Shown: one piece after another, positions 21,027 to 61,839 of the stretch | Numbering within the stretch: position 1 is the stretch's first letter | Layout: every line of letters begins with the position of its first letter | DNA from: Metridium senile | Taxonomy: Eukaryota; Cnidaria; Anthozoa; Actiniaria; Metridiidae | Length of the DNA: 64,000 nucleotides | Direction: 5' to 3' | Assembly: GCA_949775045.1 (NCBI GenBank) | Contig: OX459098.1 | Span: forward strand, 16,229,207-16,293,206 | Program-made: the position numbers and the translations under genes | The notes under the pieces: generated by a model | The model's input: only the letters and a program-made list of their open reading frames with translations | Told to the model about the DNA's origin: nothing | The model's database searches: none

Positions 21027-23689
21027 TTACTTACATGATATTTTGTTGACATGAGGATCGTTAGCCATCCAGAACTTGAAACCATTTTTGGCATGTTGGT
21101 TGTATATGGAAGGTCTTTTGGGTGTGGTCTTTTTCGTTCCTTTTACAGTGTGCGCGTCTGGATGGGTGTTGTACATTGTTCGGCTTTCTATAATAAACAT
21201 AACAGCTGTATAAATGAATCCGAAATATGATGACAACAACAACGTTTTTATTGCACCTAGAATTTGCAAGAGATTACAATTTACAAATAGAAAATTAGAA
21301 GTACAGTAGGAACTGGTAGTTTTTATTTTTTTCTCTCCATCACTACTCCCATTACTTCACATAAGATATAAATACCTTGCAGTAACTGATCACAACGTTT
21401 TCCCTGGTCATAGTAGTGTAGCAAGGGAGGGGAGGGGAGGGGAGGTAGTGTATAATTTTTCTCTTCATCACTACTCCCATTACCTCACATAACATATAAA
21501 TACCTTGCAGTAATTGATCACGACGTTTCCCCTGCTCATAGTAGTTCAGCTGAATACCTCCACGTGGTTTTGGGAGCTCGTTGATAGACAGGCTGTTTGG
21601 CCGAGATGGTATATCCGATGTACCTGTGAACTGCTTGTGCTGAAATTCAACCAATTAACTTGCTTACTATAAAATTAACATTGAATATCCCGGCGACACT
21701 AAATACATTTAAAAAATATTTTCATTTACAAGTTAAATATACTTTTGTTTCGGGTTCTCGAACATTGTAAAAATAAACATGTGAGCCGAGTTGTGTGCAA
21801 AATAATTAACGTAGAGGTAGTGAGCGTGTGTCTGAATCTCCCTGATAAGTAGGGCACACGTGTCCAGCTAGAAAGAGTGAGACGTTAAAAAAATGATTTA
21901 TTATTTATTATTCTAAACTTCGATAGCATGTGATATATTCTCAAACAGCCAATATATTTGTATTCAACATGGCTGCAACTGGAACAAGACAAATTTTTGT
22001 TACAGTTTTGTTACGCCATAAAAATTAAAACATTTTTTGTTGATCAGATGTGGCTTGCAAAGTGAATATTTCACATTGCAATGCCTTACTTTTTTTTACT
22101 TACTTTTCGTTTAAGTTTAGTCCAGTGATCTGTATCAAGCTTGCCAATCAACTGCAGTAAAGGGAACTCATGTCTTGACCAATGAGAAAGCTCCTTTCGT
22201 TCACTTGGTCTGAAAATAAACAGCATTGTTATTTTGTTATTATTTATCCTATAATCTATCTTAGGGCTGTTTCACAGTAAATACAAGCACAAGGGCTAAG
22301 GCTCGAAACGTCAGTAAAGTTAAGTCAACATTTTTACGGTGTTACAAATTTCATTATATTACCTATCGTTTATAGGCAGAAAGATTGTGAATTGTGAACC
22401 GATGTATGATACGAACAAAGCTTTTTTCCATGATCGTGCTTTAATTTGTCGTTTTGTTGGAAATGCGAACATTACGAGGATACGCATGCAAAACGAATGG
22501 CTGGCTTGTGTTGCAAGAAGAGCACAGCGTGCCATTTTAATTCGGCGAAGTACGTCTAACTAGTCCATAGTCCTCTGAAGACATTGCGGGCTTCCCCGCA
22601 GCTGTGTTTAGCTCTGTCACGCAACGCTACTCGAGACAGTGAACGTGTGTAGCTCAGTTTTAAATATCATTGTTTTAATAGCCTGCGTCACATCCGGACT
22701 TTTTCTCGGTTAACCGAGAAAAAGTCCGGATGTGACGCAGGCTATGTTTTAAACACCCCATAACATTATCATCTAAGCCATTATTAGACGCTGAAAATTA
22801 ACATTTCGATCTTTTCCAAGATTATTGTAAACGGCAGCATGAGCAAAGACGATGAACAAAAAGATCAACAAAATGCACTAAATATATTTTAACTTGAAAC
22901 GGGTTTATGGTTATGACAAAATAAAAGAAAGGAAAACGTATCAGGCGCTAAAAATATCTGATATGGAAGCGCGAAATTCTTAATAATGAGTTGGAAACGT
23001 TAATAATGGGGAACAAAAATTATCACATCAACAATAATTTACATCTTTGTGTCGTCTTCTCAAATAATATTCAACAGTAGTATTGTTATCATTAATCTCC
23101 CTGGGTTTAAGAACCATTTGGTTTGCCCGACGAAGTTGACGACCAGCCAGTCGACTACTGAGTCAACTAAACGAATATTCATAAATATTGTCAAAACAAC
23201 CAATCATGAAATAATTAAATTTGTGTTTATTAAAGAATTAAAGTTTTCCTTGTATAGGTAAATATATTCTCTACTAAAGTAGAATCAAACATTGATAATC
23301 CTTCGATTATTTTTGTGGACACTAAATGAGTTCGTAAACACAGAAAACAATAGGGAAAATGCTTCCACAAACAACTTCTGAAGTATCCCGAAATTTATCC
23401 TTTATGAATAACACTTGATCTCCTAATAAAGTTTTCTTTTAGTTCTCACTCAACTCTTAGAATAAACGTTTTGAAGATAACTTTAGCAGAAACTTCACTC
23501 CAAAAATGCTTGCCGAAAGTTTTATGCCTGGAAACTGCCGAAGGTTTTAACTGTGAATGCGAAGCCTTGGCTTTTAAAATAGGAATTTGCTATGGAAGTT
23601 TAAATGACTTACCTAAATTCCCAGATTTTAGGAAACTCGTTAGCATAGCTGACTTTGTTTTCAAAAGTAACTGTTCTTCCTTCGGCCAT
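21027..23689 (-). CDS. Gene C: unrecognised small basic protein, 4 exons
   Basis: Minus-strand exons 23613-23689 (ATG at 23689), 22104-22209, 21504-21639 and 21027-21187 join in frame, giving about 159 residues starting MAEGRTVTFENKVSYANEFP. Acceptors and donors are canonical (GTAAGT, GTAAGT, GTATTT). The product has no signal peptide or membrane segment; it is rich in K/R, W and H, with WEFRPSERKELSHWSRHEFP and INELPKPRGGIQLNYYEQ as the most structured-looking parts. I do not recognise the family. The terminal exon either reads through to TAA at 21027 or is spliced at a strong GTAAGT (21034), which would add exons I did not find. It lies between genes A and H1, antisense to both. Confidence 0.6.
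21310..21430. repeat. Partial duplicate of gene C exon 3 end and donor
   Basis: On the plus strand TATAAATACCTTGCAGTAA and the following TGATCACAACGTTTTCCC, then TCATAGTAGT, repeat 21494-21545 about 126 bp away. The copy carries the last part of exon 3 and its GTATTTATA donor. Confidence 0.7.
21775..21910 (+). mobile_element. SINE family 1, 3' fragment
   Basis: ATGTGAGCCGAGTTGTGTGC, GTAGAGGTAGTGAGCG and GTGAGACGTTAAAAAAATGA match the 3' halves of the copies at 16735-16998 and 53455-53620, ending in a TTATT-rich tail. Intron of gene C. Confidence 0.65.
22283..22380 (+). mobile_element. Fragment of the CGAAACGTCAG / TTACGGTGTTAC repeat
   Basis: AAGGGCTAAGGCTCGAAACG then GTTAAGTCAACA and TTTACGGTGTTACAAATTTC. 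The TTACGGTGTTACAAATTTC part recurs at about 24350-24385 (diverged), 31083-31106 and 35566-35632. Probably the 3' region of a retroelement, possibly Penelope-like. Confidence 0.45.
22678..22745. repeat. Perfect 68-nt palindrome
   Basis: ATAGCCTGCGTCACATCCGG through CTTTTTCTCGGTT is followed at once by its exact reverse complement, with no spacer. Lies in intron 1 of gene C. Confidence 0.9.
22746..23612. other. Rest of intron 1 of gene C
   Basis: AT-rich; nothing recognised. Confidence 0.3.
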
Positions 23690-24639
23690 GATGAGTCAGG
23701 TTAGCTTACTTCGACTTCAGCTCGACTCTTTTCCAAACACAGTATCTAGGGAACAGTGACTTGACCATTGAGAGGCAATTAACTCTGCTTTGAATACAAC
23801 TTCCCCTGGGATTGTACCCCTTTGTTTCTACCAGCAGTCGCTAAACCAATTAGACAATAGCTTGATTCACATGTAAATGTAGTTGGTGTTAGATTCATTA
23901 CTATTTATGATTACAATGCAACGGGTACACAAGTTTCTTGTCTCCACGTATCAGGAAATTTTCCGAGGTCGAAATGTTTTTTTTTTTTTCGTTGCGAAGT
24001 AAAAATCAACATTCGTGGCCATGAGTAGACAGCGTTGATCAGAATTTGCAGCTGACTAGCTAGAACGCGTGGACTATATAATATTATTTTTTAGTTTTAA
24101 ATGTATTAGTTAATTGTAGTTGCACGATTTTTGTCATATTTATAGAAAATTATGGAATTATTTAGAAATATATAACTTGAGAATCGATGAGAGTAGTGCG
24201 TTGTTTTGCATTGGTTGACAGTTATTTTAAAAATCGTTGTCGCAGCCAACTACAGTGAATTTTAATTGCAGTTTTAATTTTCATACTACATTAATTTATA
24301 TAAACATTATATTATTACTCCGACGAAGGGCTATAATTAAGTCTTTTACATTTTTTACGGTGTTATAAATTGCATTCTATTACCTATCGTTTATATCAAA
24401 CACCGACGCAGCCTATACTAGTTTACTCACTAGTTTCTATTTATATTAAGTTGTATTGACTAGCTATCAAAAATCTGATTGGCTTAGCGACTACAGTTTA
24501 TTTTCACAATCAGACAACCTGCAAAATTAATTGGCTAGTTGATACGTTATTTGCATTACAGAGTCGTATTCTACCAAGTACTAGTTAAGACCAGAATGCT
24601 TTGCTTACTTTGTTTTGTAAAATAATTAGTGTCAATAGA
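23690..24639. other. Intergenic, 5' of gene C
   Basis: Presumed upstream region of gene C. Contains GACGAAGGGCTATAATTAAG and TTTACGGTGTTATAAATTGC (24320-24385), another relic of the repeat at 22283. No exon found. Confidence 0.3.
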
Positions 24640-24775
24640 CCACTTTACCTCTGTATGCAAATTGCCCATTTCAGACCACGTGTCATTCCCTTGAGAATTG
24701 CTTTTTTTAATGATAAACGTGTAATTACGTGATCTGATTTGGGACAACAAACAAGGAAGGTAAAGAGTTCTATTG
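24640..24775. mobile_element. MITE, CTTTACCT family, simple copy
   Basis: TTTACCTCTGTATGCAAATT, CAGACCACGTGTC and right arm ACGTGATCTGATTTGGGACA, CAAGGAAGGTAAAG. Single-arm version of the element at 9226-9616. Confidence 0.6.
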
Positions 24776-24789
24776 CTCATCTATTTACA

Positions 24790-26100
24790 AGAGGTAGGTA
24801 ATATAATGAAATTTGTAACAACAACAAAAAAATTACTTAACTTATTAACGTTTTGAGCTTTAGCCCTTCGTCTTTCCTTGTTATATATCATACACTGACG
24901 CAACCCAGGCTACCCGCAATGCACTGTTCGCCAAAATAGAGTAGTAATTGTTTTTGATAGGTGGTTTACCTGTGGCATTACGTCATGTGTAATCTCTACA
25001 CAACGATAGACCCAGACTCAGTCTCCCCTGCGGGGTAGCCTGAGTAAAATTCGAGAGCGACCAAGCAATGACAAAACGGTGACGAACCCCCCTCACCGTA
25101 CTGATATACACAAAACACAACATACGTCTTTGGTAAGAGGAAAAAAATATTTTTCTTGTGGTTAAATAATGTCTGTTCTTTTTTTCATTTTTTCGTTATA
25201 AAAATCAAGAATAGCTCTAGTATTCTAACCATTTTTCAGGTGTTGGGGAGGGAGGCTAGTTGCTGTTTTGCTAGCGCTTGGTCGCTCTCTATTGTCAGTC
25301 AATGTTCGAAAGCACATTTCGAACGTTTAGCAGGACTTTCGTAGCGGAAAAAATTGACCGATTCGTTTAAAATTGTGGTATGTTGTTGTTTGATATTTGA
25401 GTTTTGTAGTCGCAGGGAAAGAGTGGATTTTCGGATTCATGTAAAGCAGGGAGAAAGTAATTTATTCTGAACAAAATCGACTGAAATTAACTCAGAGGAT
25501 TATAAAGATCAACAAAAAGACACTGTAAGAGTTTTGTTGAATTTTGATAAATTTTAAGGCAAAAAATTGAAGGATCAAAAGTACCCATATTTCCTTTAGT
25601 AAATCAACACTAACACAGTGAGCTTGAGCTACCTGTGGTCAATCGTACGAATCGAACGTTCGGATCTCAATCGAATGGATTCGATTGCATTCGGTAAATT
25701 GAATAAAATCGAATTCACAAAATCTTCAACGATGTGTTTTTCGTGCAAATATGATATAAAAAGGACAGCAAGCGGAATATCCACACATTTACTTCAATTT
25801 ACATATCAAATGACATGTGTTTCCTTTGTGTTCGTGCGTCACTGTGTCGAGTTGTGTTCGTGCGTCACTGTGTCGGATGAATATACTTTTTCGTCTCGAA
25901 AACCTCCGTGTTAAACGCACTAGAATGAGTATTCAGTAACAGCTCTTTCAAATTCATTTGACCAAGGTTATTTTGAATTAATAAAATAACAATTGTAGAA
26001 ACATTGATGCAGCAGAGTCAAGCTTTTGTTGTGATCCGATTCGATAGTATTTGTTTTGTGTAAATACTAAGCGAATTTAAATTTCACAAAGGCTAAATAA
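24790..26100. other. Intergenic, no gene seen
   Basis: Starts with a minus-strand relic (AGACGAAGGGCTAAAGCTCA, 24851-24880) and GGTAATATAATGAAATTTGT of the 22283 repeat family. The rest shows no consistent coding signal; the 98-codon frame at 25618-25914 has no family resemblance. Confidence 0.3.
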
Positions 26101-26204
26101 TGACTAATAAGGTTAGAAATGAAGCAGAAACTCATAAGAACACTCTCATTGAAATGATCCTAAAACTTGATTTCCACCGCCAAAAACTGTTTCGCAGTGA
26201 TCGA

Positions 26205-27075
26205 TCAGCATGGCCAGCTGTAAACAATGGTGATGTCACGCCATACAACGATCGAGTTGTGTTTAAAATGTATTTTAAAATGATAAAAACTACAACAATT
26301 ATTACTTTTTTAGAGATAAAAACATGATAGATACTTAGAGAAAATATTGTTTTATCAACCTGGAGGTTTAGATGGGTGATATTGAAGTGCAAGATTAACA
26401 AAAAAGCATTTTCATCAGGTTTTCGATTCTTCCATATGAATCAAATACAACGAAATTTGCTTAAAAATCCCCTTTAAAAACATGCTATCTTAAATAAAAG
26501 AAGCCTGTTGAACAATTCCTCCTTTGTTGCCTATATCTCCAGCTTTTCAGTTGAAAACTAAGGTTTTTTCTATTTGAAAATTGATTTTGAAATCTAAAAA
26601 GAAACACATATTTGTGGTATATTTGAGTCATCTTTGATTGCCGCCTCAAACGTTTGATGTGATCAGTCAACTGTAAACATTTGTGGTGTCACGCAATCCA
26701 ACCATGGAGTTGTGTTAAAAATTTATTTTAAAATGGCAAAAACTTCAAAAATTATTTAATATTTTCAGCTAAAATCATGATAGATACTTAGAGAAAATGT
26801 TTTTTGATCAACCTGGAGGTTTTAGTTGGGTGATATTGAAGTGCATGATCAAATAAAAAGCATTTTCATCAGGTTTTCGATTCGTCCGGATGAATCAAAT
26901 ACGACGAAATTTGCTTAAAAACCCTTTTAAAAACACGCTGTCTTAAATAAAACAAACCTATTGAAAATTCATCCTTTGGTGCCTATAGCTACAGCTTTTC
27001 AGTTAGAAATTCATTTTTTTTCTAGTTGAAAAATGCTTTTGAAATCTAAAAACAAGCACATATTTTTGATATCAA
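26205..27075. repeat. Tandem duplication with period about 455 bp, upstream of histone H1
   Basis: TGATAGATACTTAGAGAAAA, CAACCTGGAGGTTTAG, GCATTTTCATCAGGTTTTCG and ACGAAATTTGCTTAAAAA occur in the same order in 26205-26605 and 26660-27075, with scattered substitutions. The second copy ends about 155 bp before the H1 start codon. Confidence 0.85.
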
Positions 27076-27200
27076 CAGAAAAGAGTTGATTTCTAGTAGC
27101 TGCTCTCTCGGACGTCCGCAGGTTGTGATAAAACTCGTGCGTTCGATAGACAGTTTACTTTTCAGTTTACACATAGTTTGGAGTAGCAGTTATCTCTTCG

Positions 27201-27210
27201 TTTATAAAAT
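27201..27210 (+). promoter_or_regulatory. TATA-like box before histone H1
   Basis: TTTATAAAAT lies 22-31 nt before the ATG. That is very close for a TATA box, implying an almost absent 5' UTR, so it may be fortuitous. Confidence 0.3.
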
Positions 27211-27231
27211 ACGCAGCTAAATATCACAGAG

Positions 27232-27753
27232 ATGGCTACAAAAACAGCAAAACCAACACATCCTAGTTATGCTGACATGATTTGTGCAGCTCTGGAAGTT
27301 CTCGGAGGAAAGAAAGGAGCATCAAGGCAGTCAATCAACAAATACATTGTCAAAGAGTACAATCTCACGGAGAACCAACACCACAGTGTCATGTTGAATA
27401 ACAACTTGAAGCGAGCATCGACATCTGGAGGACCGATTGTACACAGCAAAGGAACGGGAGCTGCCGGATCGTTTAAACTTAACGGTGAACCAGCGCCAGC
27501 GAAGAAAACAAAACCCGCAGCAACAAAGGCACCAAAAAAGAAGACTTCGACCAAGAAAGCAGCGAAAGCATCAGCGAAAAAGGGAAAGGTTGGTAGACCA
27601 AAAAAGGTGACGGCAACCGAAGAAGTTGAAGACAGCAAACCGAAAGTCGAGAAAGCTGCCAAGTCAAAGGTTGCTAAAGCCAAGACAGCAAAGAAATCCA
27701 AAGCCGCCACGCCAAAGAAACCGGCCGTGAAAAAATCACCAAGGAAAAAGTAA
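27232..27753 (+). CDS. Linker histone H1, intronless
   Basis: 173 residues from ATG 27232 to TAA 27751-27753 without introns. The winged-helix globular domain covers about residues 10-83: HPSYADMICAALEVLGGKKG, SRQSINKYIVKEYN, NNNLKRAS and the characteristic KGTGAAGSFKLN end. The tail (84-173) is K/A/P-rich with AKKTKPAATKAPKKK, GRPKK (AT-hook-like) and a final KKSPRKK. It binds linker DNA at the nucleosome and compacts chromatin. No core histone genes are nearby, and I see no histone 3' stem-loop (GGCTCTTTTCAGAGCC type) in the first few hundred bases downstream. An AATAAA at 28175-28180 suggests a polyadenylated, replacement-type gene. Confidence 0.95.
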   Translation: MATKTAKPTHPSYADMICAALEVLGGKKGASRQSINKYIVKEYNLTENQHHSVMLNNNLKRASTSGGPIVHSKGTGAAGSFKLNGEPAPAKKTKPAATKAPKKKTSTKKAAKASAKKGKVGRPKKVTATEEVEDSKPKVEKAAKSKVAKAKTAKKSKAATPKKPAVKKSPRKK

Positions 27754-28815
27754 TATTGAACATGTTTTTAATGCGTTTTAAACGCTAGAGTTGTGTTATG
27801 ATGCATATATTTATATACCAAACAATTCTTTTCGGTCCAAGTGTAAATATGTTTACTTGCTGTCATCCCTGCCCCTCCCTAGAGGGGATAGTATTTGTAT
27901 CGTTCGCCTCTTGCATTATAATCATATAACAAAGCTTTATAGCGAGATGATCTTGGAAATAGGCTGTTATTTATATACATCTAGAACTTAACTATACCTT
28001 GTTCAAGTTTAAAAGCTCAGTGATTTTCATAAACCTGTGAAATTATATATTTTTTCTAATCCTGTTTTTCTTTATTCCTGTTTTTTAGTTTCACGAGTTT
28101 ATAAATATCACTGGTATAGAATATATATCTGAAAGTATTAACATTACACTAAGTGTAAATAGGAAATGATTTAAAATAAATATATTTTAACATGTGTCTT
28201 GAGTTGTGTGATATATTTTGTTTTTAGAGTGAGGTCATTTAATTAACCTGTGAAATAAATATTAGACTAAAACACCTTGGCAGTCTAGAATTCCATTGTT
28301 TCTTTTGTGTCTATTTGACTATTACACCTTGTCTATTCTTCACTCTAGCATAGTAGTTGGTAAGTTTTGATTATTCTTAGTAGTAGGGAATGCAGTTTTG
28401 GTTTTGACAAGTAGCTATATACGTATTTTAATAAGGTTTAAAAGGTGGTTAGCTAGCTGAGGCTGACAAGGACTCAGTAGATACTTTTTGAATGCTTTGA
28501 CATATTTCAATATTAAACTATTTAATAATGTATTTGAAGTCTTTAGTGTGTCAGTTACCTTGTTTAATTATTAACTAACTATATTTGCTTTAAAATATTT
28601 TAATATAATACTTGAAAGAATCTGCCATAATCCTCTGTGGTTTCAGCTTTGTAGATTTTTGATATCTAACTTACTTGAAATAACTATAACAGTGAAATAT
28701 AGATCAAATGCACTTTAGTGGGCTGTAATTCCATAGTTTTCTTTTGTGTTTTCATTTTGTTTAGTGGGTTGGCATGGGTGAAGGAAATCACTGACATTTG
28801 CAGTAACTACAGTAA
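27754..28815. other. 3' region of H1 and AT-rich intergenic DNA
   Basis: Contains the probable H1 poly(A) signal AATAAA (28175-28180). Two related stretches (28225-28330 and 29470-29575) share GTGAAATA.ATATTAGACTAA and TCTATTTGACTATTACACCTTG, a dispersed repeat of unknown type. Confidence 0.4.
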
Positions 28816-28816
28816 T

Positions 28817-28990
28817 GCAAGGGCGGATCCAGGATTTTCTTCAGGGAGGGGTGCAGGTCACCTGAGGAGGAGGTGCACTCCACAAAATGGTCACAAGAGG
28901 CACAAAATAAGGGGAAAGTAAGGGTGCATGGTCATCTCAGGGAGGGGTGCTCACTCCCTGCACCCACTAGCTAGATCCGCCACTGGTAAT
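28817..28990. mobile_element. MITE with GGCGGATCCAG ends
   Basis: GGGCGGATCCAGGATTTTC at the left and CTAGATCCGCCACTGG at the right are inverted repeats, with GGGAGGGGTGCA repeats inside. CAGTGGCGGATCCAG ends are common among animal non-autonomous DNA transposons. Confidence 0.6.
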
Positions 28991-29095
28991 GGTATGGTAA
29001 TAGTCTATAGAAATGATCATACTGTATGTAATTGCTGTAGTGGTAGTAATAGTAGTGAAAGGGATGTTAGTTATTGGTGTTTGTTGTGATGTATA

Positions 29096-29256
29096 ATAGA
29101 CCAAATCTAAATATGGCATCCAATTGTAAAAGTATTGTTCTTGACTTGCTAGCCTCATGTTCATGTTGAAACAATGGAGTTTTTACATGTATGCGAGGCT
29201 AGCCAGTCAAGAACAATAGTTATTATAATTAGATGCCATATTTTGATTCGGTGTAT
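29096..29256. mobile_element. Palindromic MITE-like element
   Basis: CTAAATATGGCATCCAATTG...TTGTTCTTGACTTGCTAGCC faces GGCTAGCCAGTCAAGAACAA...AATTAGATGCCATATTTTGA. Confidence 0.6.
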
Positions 29257-29713
29257 TTCATTATGGTTTTTGTTGTTGTTATTTCACTATTCAAATTTTA
29301 CTATTCATTCATGTATTTATTAACTGATTGTGTTTGCACAAAAATGACAAGCAATGTATATCTTTATAAAATACTTTTTATTTAAATTTATTTACTTGCA
29401 TATTACAAAGTCATTTACATTATCAATTTCATATGGAATAACATAGTTATTGACCTCAATATTATATAGAGTGAAGTCATTTAACCCGTGAAATAGATAT
29501 TAGACTAATTAAAACCTTAGTACTCTCTCATTCCATTGTTTTCTTTTGTGTCTATTTGACTATTACACCTTGACTGTTTGATTTTGTTTCACGAGTTTAA
29601 TGTCTTCACTCTATCTTATCTTTACACGTACAGTAACACGTACGGTTTCAATTCACTGCATAAGCAGCGATTTTCCTAATATTATATATTTGCGTTGGCT
29701 GAAAAATCAGCAA

Positions 29714-29777
29714 CCTCATTCCCAGGGCCCTCTCCCTTCGTCCAAAAGCGAAGGGAGAGGGCCCTGGGAACGAGGCT
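29714..29777. repeat. Short inverted repeat (hairpin)
   Basis: CTCATTCCCAGGGCCCTCTC and GAGAGGGCCCTGGGAACGAG are near-perfect complements around a CCTTCG..CGAAGG core. Confidence 0.8.
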
Positions 29778-29779
29778 GG

Positions 29780-30601
29780 AAATTCAGCCTGTTCTATTTT
29801 TTTTTTTGCTATAGGATTATAAATTAATGTTTTAAGCGATATTCGCGGATGTTTAGCGGCAGGATATTATCCTTTAATGTTATTTTTTACAGTATACGTT
29901 TCACTGAACTTGTTTGTAAGAACCAAAGTTAGGTCTCATTTTCGTTTTGAACTTTGTTGGGAGACCTCAAACTTAATACCAATGTAAGTTCTTAATCTAG
30001 AAACTTCGCTCGTAATAGCGTTATTTTAATCAACATTAATTAAAATCAAGCTTGGTTTCTTCCGTGATATAAAATACGAAATAATTTCGATTTTAACTTT
30101 GAATTGTTAGACAATTTATCTGATATGCCACTTTAGCAATTTTACTGTTTTGCATATTGTACACTTCATTAAAATGTTATCATACGGCTTATCATACACT
30201 GGCACCCTCCCCTCCCCTCCAATCTCCTCAGTTTTGTCTTCTCCGCTCTCCGTATTTACGACAAAGAGCTGATATGGAAATGGAGAATCGAATTACCATA
30301 CTAGTTTTGGATTTTCTACCTTTCCTATCCTTCTCTCTTCTCCTCTCTCCTCCCATCCGTATTTACGACTAAGAGCTGATATGGAAATGGGAATCGGTTT
30401 ATCATGCTAATTTTGGGCACCCTCCCCTCCCCTTTCCTATCCTTCTTTCTTCTCCCCTCCCCTCTCCTCCCCTCTTCTCCCTCTCCTCCCCTCCGTATTT
30501 ACGACAAAGAGCTAATATGGAAATGGTGAATCGGTTTATCATACTAATTTTGGGTACCCTTCCCTTCCCTCTCATTTTGTCTTCTCTCCTCCCCTCCTTA
30601 T
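29780..30601. other. Intergenic, 3' of the receptor kinase gene
   Basis: 30190-30600 holds about four imperfect tandem copies of a unit of roughly 110 bp with CCGTATTTACGACAAAGAGC and CCTCCCCTCC pyrimidine tracts. The last copy overlaps the stop codon of gene B (TTTACGACAAAGAGCTAGCA). Confidence 0.6.
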
Positions 30602-61013
<30,412 letters not shown>

Positions 61014-61067
61014 CTGCAGAAAAGATCCAGAAAGTTTTGTTATTCCGTTTTAAAATAAAATAATATA

Positions 61068-61146
61068 AAATAAAAACAAAACAAAACAAAACAAAACAAA
61101 ACAAAACAAAACAAAACAAAACAAAACAAAACAAAACAAAACAAAA
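61068..61146. repeat. (ACAAA)n microsatellite
   Basis: About 15 near-perfect units of AAAAC, 5' of gene B exon 2. Confidence 0.95.
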
Positions 61147-61209
61147 TTAAGAACAATAAACAAATACTTTTTCACTAAAGTAACGTTAGGACCTGGGTCC
61201 TACTCGCAC

Positions 61210-61330
61210 TAGTCGCGCGCGCGCGCGCGTGAATGACATTTCATGTTGTCATAGAAACAATTGTCTTTCAATTACTGATCATGTCAAAGATGGCGGCAAC
61301 ACTCGCTTGTTCTCTTCCGTTTTTTTTTCT
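61210..61330. promoter_or_regulatory. CG-repeat and YY1-like site
   Basis: CGCGCGCGCGCGCG (about 61214-61228) is followed by AAGATGGCGGC (about 61289-61299), the classical YY1 core found near many animal transcription starts. A short exon-like stretch ending ATGGTAAGTT follows at 61622. No coding exon could be linked, so promoter function is speculative. Confidence 0.25.
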
Positions 61331-61654
61331 GAAAACTACTTCAATATAAGTGAAAAACGAAAACATTGCACTTCAAACTAATCGGGTATCGCATCAAAAC
61401 AAACCAAGAGGTTTTTTAGTCAGATTAAAAAGAATCGTGGATTTTGGCACGTTTTTTGGTCAATTGAAACTCATGGTTTTAGTTTTTGCTTAAGTGTTTC
61501 AGAGTCAGTTTTAAGAGGGACTGAAGTGAAATGAAATACAATGAACTGCGTCAAGGATTTTGTATCAGCTTGAAGAGGTTTGCTAGAAAGTTCTGACTTT
61601 CGAGGACAATAAGTTCTTCAAATGGTAAGTTGAATTTGTTCTTTTTCAAATACA

Positions 61655-61836
61655 GTGGTACCTCAATTTAGCAGTCACCCATTATGCAGTTACCCTCTAT
61701 TAGGCGGCCACAATAGAAAGTCCCAAATCTATTCCTATACCTATTCTATACCTCTATTCAGCGGCCAACCTCTATTAAGCGGCCACTTTGGAAAGTCCAG
61801 AGGGTGACCGCTTAATAGAGGTACCATTGTAGTTAT
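61655..61836. mobile_element. MITE with TACAGTGGTACCTC ends
   Basis: ACAGTGGTACCTCAATTTAG faces CTTAATAGAGGTACCATTGT; interior CTATTAAGCGGCCAC repeated. Pogo/Tc1-like, related to 19976-20156. Confidence 0.65.
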
Positions 61837-61839
61837 TTT

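Noticed and set aside
25618..25914. 98-codon frame on the plus strand
   Set aside because: No recognisable domain, no consistent splice partner, and surrounded by AT-rich intergenic sequence.
27754..27900. GCGTTTTAAACGC hairpin after H1 as the histone stem-loop
   Set aside because: It lacks the GGYYYTTYTNARRRCC consensus, so it was not called as a histone 3' end element.
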